This document shows positions 6,371-8,337 of a DNA stretch of 8,337 bases, in pieces. The notes under the pieces were generated by a model. It made no database searches. It was not told the origin of the DNA and saw only the letters and a list, made by a program, of their open reading frames with translations. Position 1 is the stretch's first letter; the number at the start of each line of letters is the position of its first letter. Source of the DNA: an uncultured Clostridia bacterium (GTDB lineage Bacteria; Bacillota; Clostridia; Christensenellales; Pumilibacteraceae). Made by a program: the position numbers and the translations under genes. Where the stretch lies: the NCBI GenBank assembly GCA_934247335.1, contig CAKQJJ010000050.1:1-8337 (forward strand), read 5' to 3'.

Positions 6371-6392
6371 CGCAAAATAATTGCTTTTTGCG
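6371..6392. promoter_or_regulatory. Inverted repeat overlapping the -35 of the WalJ-like gene
   Basis: CGCAAAA (6371-6377) and TTTTGCG (6386-6392) form a perfect 7-bp inverted repeat with an 8-bp spacer. The -35 hexamer at 6381-6386 lies inside it. A smaller GCGC-6-GCGC stem (6360-6373) abuts it. No T run follows the hairpin, so an operator fits better than a terminator for the MATE transcript. This is inference from placement only. Confidence 0.35.
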
Positions 6393-6409
6393 TAAATTTA
6401 TAGTATAAT
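6381..6409 (+). promoter_or_regulatory. Promoter of the WalJ-like gene, predicted leaderless
   Basis: TTGCTT (6381-6386) and a perfect TATAAT (6404-6409) have a 17-bp spacer. Only six bases (CGGAAT) separate the -10 box from the ATG at 6416. The expected transcription start therefore coincides with the A of the start codon, leaving no room for a Shine-Dalgarno sequence. Confidence 0.7.
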
Positions 6410-6415
6410 CGGAAT

Positions 6416-7210
6416 ATGTGTATCAGATTATGTGTGCTTGGCAGCGGAAGTAAAGGCAACTGCATATACGTTGGGTACGGAAATACCCATATTTTGGTAG
6501 ACGCGGGTCTTTCTCTTCGCCGGATAGAAAAGTCGCTGGCAGCGTTGGGCGTAAACGTCGGCTGCGATAATCTGTCCGTTCTGGTCACGCACGAACATTC
6601 CGATCACGTCAAATCGCTTGCCGCGCTGTACGAAAAATATTCGCCAGCCGTGTACGCAAGCGCCGATTCGCAAAAGGGAATAACCGCCGCGTGCGGAAGC
6701 GACGCCGATAAATTCGTGTTTTTCGATATGCAGGATTTTTTTGCCGGCGAGTTTACCGTAACTCCGTTTAAGGTAAGCCACGACGTTCCGTGCGTGGGAT
6801 ACACTCTGTCGGCAGGCGGAAAAAACGTTTCGATAGTCACCGATATAGGAAAAGTCACGCCCGCGGTATTGAAGTCGATTACGGGCAGCGATCTCGTGGT
6901 ACTGGAAAGCAATCACGACGTGGAAATGCTGAAACGCAACGTCAAGTATTCGGCGTTTCTGAAAAAGCGCATTTTGTCTGACAGGGGGCATTTGTCCAAC
7001 GACGACTGCGCCGAAACCGCGTGCCTTCTGGCGGCTTCGGGAACAAAACAGATAGTGCTTGCGCATTTGTCCGAGGAAAACAACTGCCCCGAACTCGCGT
7101 TTGAAACGGTGCGCAAAAAACTGGAAAGCCGCGGATATACGGAGGGGCGCGACGTAAAAATCGACGTAGCCGAACAAAACGCTTTGTCGGCGCTGTACGA
7201 TATTTCGTGA
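6416..7210 (+). CDS. yycJ: MBL-fold metallo-hydrolase, YycJ/WalJ-like (putative exonuclease)
   Basis: This 264-aa cytoplasmic protein has the metallo-beta-lactamase fold and the full metal-binding set. HEHSDH (residues 59-64) gives three His and one Asp, followed by His122 in SHDVP and Asp143 in VTDIG. Three later motifs mark the YycJ/WalJ branch: ESNHD (164-168), DRGHLSN (189-195) and AHLSEENNCPEL (216-227). WalJ-type proteins are linked to cell-wall/division control and to DNA processing, with nuclease activity proposed. The walRK genes that often accompany it are not in this window, so the specific role is inferred. ATG 6416 is the first possible start after an in-frame stop at 6401 and gives the family-typical N-terminus CIRLCVLGSGSKGN. 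It lacks an SD sequence and sits 6 nt after a -10 box. Its stop overlaps a possible GTG start of the CPBP protease gene, so the two are probably co-transcribed. Confidence 0.92.
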   Translation: MCIRLCVLGSGSKGNCIYVGYGNTHILVDAGLSLRRIEKSLAALGVNVGCDNLSVLVTHEHSDHVKSLAALYEKYSPAVYASADSQKGITAACGSDADKFVFFDMQDFFAGEFTVTPFKVSHDVPCVGYTLSAGGKNVSIVTDIGKVTPAVLKSITGSDLVVLESNHDVEMLKRNVKYSAFLKKRILSDRGHLSNDDCAETACLLAASGTKQIVLAHLSEENNCPELAFETVRKKLESRGYTEGRDVKIDVAEQNALSALYDIS

Positions 7211-8160
7211 GGGTTATGAACAAATTTACCAATCCAACCGGAGGAAAGACCTATCTTTTCTCGATAATATTCGATATAGCCGTGCAGCTTGCCTTTTCGT
7301 TGGTGCTGTCGGGTTTTTTGATAGCCGGCGGATACGGCTCGGCGGCGGAATTACCGCGCTATTCCACGTGGAATATAGTCGCGATGTTCTTTTTGCAGGG
7401 CGCGTTCGTCGCGGCGATTTTCGTAACCAAACCACGGCTTACCGCTCACGAGAAAAAATCGGCGACGCAGCGGATTAAAGATATTTTGCTTGCGGTAATA
7501 ACCGCCGCGGTGTGCCTGTGCTGCTTTTCGTGGCTGGGCGAATGGTTTGCGCTTGCGCTGAAAGCAATAGGATATAACGGAGCGGAAATAGCAATAAACG
7601 GCGCGCTCGACCTCGTTTTGTGCCTTGTCGTCACCGTGCTCGTCGCGCCGGTCGTGGAAGAAACGGTGTTCCGTAACGCGCTTACGAACGAATTTCGCCG
7701 CCGTCACGGATTTTTGCCCACCGTGCTTTTGTCCGGATTGTGTTTTGCTCTCATGCATATGAGTCCGCAGCAGACAGTGTATCAGTTCATGTTGGGCTGC
7801 GCGTGCGCGTATACCTTTCTGCGCACCGAGAACGTCGTCGTTCCGTCGCTTATTCACGCGCTCAGCAACGCCGCGGCAATCGGCTTGAATTACGTCGATT
7901 GGAGCATAATAACTCCGCCCGAGGGGCAGAGCAGCGTGCTTCTTAACAATCCCGCCTTGTCGGTGCCGATAACGCTGTTATTGGCGGCTGCGGGCGTGGC
8001 AATAATATTTTTCGCGGGAAAAGCCGCCCGCAAAAAAACGCCGTCGTTCGAATATGGTTACGACCGCGACGGCAGCGGCAGAACGCCGTGCGTAATCGCG
8101 CTCGTTATCTGCTGCGCAATGTGGACTTTTTCGCTTATAGGAGGCGTTGCCGGGCTATGA
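7207..8160 (+). CDS. CPBP family intramembrane glutamic endopeptidase (Abi/CAAX type)
   Basis: This polytopic membrane protein has the three CPBP (PF02517-type) motifs: EETVFR (residues 151-156, Glu151, Glu152, Arg156), FALMH (180-184, His184) and HALSN (217-221, His217, Asn221). These form the intramembrane active site of CAAX-processing-like proteases. In bacteria such proteins cleave membrane substrates or protect against bacteriocins; the substrate here is unknown. Hydrophobic segments occur near residues 17-42, 54-73, 92-120, 132-150, 171-186, 250-272 and 293-315. The catalytic core is in the usual central-to-late position. The start is ambiguous. GTG 7207 overlaps the preceding stop as GTGA, while ATG 7216 gives MNKFTNP and is preceded at too short a distance by GAGGG. 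Either implies reinitiation after the WalJ-like gene. The 3' end overlaps the next gene by ATGA. Confidence 0.92.
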   Translation: MRVMNKFTNPTGGKTYLFSIIFDIAVQLAFSLVLSGFLIAGGYGSAAELPRYSTWNIVAMFFLQGAFVAAIFVTKPRLTAHEKKSATQRIKDILLAVITAAVCLCCFSWLGEWFALALKAIGYNGAEIAINGALDLVLCLVVTVLVAPVVEETVFRNALTNEFRRRHGFLPTVLLSGLCFALMHMSPQQTVYQFMLGCACAYTFLRTENVVVPSLIHALSNAAAIGLNYVDWSIITPPEGQSSVLLNNPALSVPITLLLAAAGVAIIFFAGKAARKKTPSFEYGYDRDGSGRTPCVIALVICCAMWTFSLIGGVAGL

Positions 8161-8337
8161 AAGGAGAAAATCAAAAGACTATGAAAAGAGAAATCGTGTT
8201 GGACGAAAGACAAAAGGCGTACCGCGCCGCGGGATTCGTGGCGTTTCTGACTTCGCTGGGCTTGTTTTTATCGAGAGTTTTCATGCAGTTCGTGTTCGAT
8301 TGGCTGCCGGCTATGGACGCCGCAACCGAGGATATCG
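8157..8337 (+). CDS. Membrane-associated protein, 3'-truncated by window
   Basis: A reading frame opens at ATG 8157, overlapping the CPBP stop as ATGA, and stays open to the window end (60 codons). AGGAGG at 8139-8144 lies 12 nt before it. A second in-frame ATG at 8181 has AAGGAG at 8161-8166, 14 nt upstream. Both spacings are long, so the true start is undecided. After a charged head (residues 1-22), a hydrophobic segment spans about 23-50 (AAGFVAFLTSLGLFLSRVF and on), probably a first membrane helix. Too little is present to assign a family. Its coupling to the CPBP gene suggests a related membrane function, possibly another CPBP-type protein. Codon use resembles the preceding gene. Confidence 0.8.
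   Translation, partial: MKGENQKTMKREIVLDERQKAYRAAGFVAFLTSLGLFLSRVFMQFVFDWLPAMDAATEDI

Noticed and set aside
6428..7177. A 249-codon minus-strand reading frame
   Set aside because: It mirrors the WalJ-like gene, whose metal-binding motifs are unmistakable; the antisense product has no recognisable features.

Overview
The window looks like chromosomal DNA of a strictly anaerobic Clostridia-type Firmicute. The evidence is an oxygen-sensitive [FeFe] hydrogenase, a lipobox-bearing lipoprotein, strong AAGGAG-type ribosome binding sites, near-consensus housekeeping (sigma-A) promoters with 17-bp spacers, a MepA-like MATE pump, a YycJ/WalJ-type metallo-hydrolase and CPBP membrane proteases. I cannot name the genus from sequence alone. 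I see no tRNA, rRNA, CRISPR array, transposase, integrase or phage gene, and no gap between genes reaches 300 bases.

Layout. (1) 1-1080, plus strand: the C-terminal 359 codons of a monomeric [FeFe] hydrogenase of the group B type, cut by the window edge. (2) 1081-1343: a convergent intergenic region with two bidirectional terminator-like hairpins and, unusually, two copies of a perfect palindrome (TCCAAACGTTTGGA) 39 bp apart. (3) 1344-4642, minus strand: two genes for exported proteins, each with its own near-perfect promoter. The upstream one (592 aa) has a signal peptide, an N-terminal segment that I read as a possible Cys-His peptidase-like domain, and a C-terminal array of GLUG-type repeats. 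The downstream one (439 aa) is a lipoprotein of unknown family. (4) 4643-4896: a divergent intergenic region holding the promoters of the GLUG gene (leftward) and the MATE gene (rightward). (5) 4897-8337, plus strand: MATE efflux transporter, then a tight cluster of YycJ/WalJ-like MBL-fold protein, CPBP intramembrane protease and a third membrane-associated protein cut by the window end. The last three genes overlap by 4 bp at each junction (GTGA, ATGA), so they are probably one translationally coupled operon.

How the genes relate. The hydrogenase belongs to fermentative electron disposal and is unrelated to what follows. The two minus-strand genes form a surface or secretion module. They share a TTTTGTCGGG element upstream of their promoters, which hints at common control. 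Parts of the GLUG gene are visibly more AT-rich than the membrane-protease operon. The MATE gene has its own promoter with a palindrome in the -35/-10 spacer. The WalJ-like gene is preceded by a -10 box only 6 nt from its ATG and has no Shine-Dalgarno sequence, so its own transcript is predicted to be leaderless.

The least ordinary items are the putative peptidase-GLUG fusion, the paired palindrome, the predicted leaderless mRNA and the substituted H-cluster pocket of the hydrogenase. Nothing here amounts to a clearly new multi-gene system.
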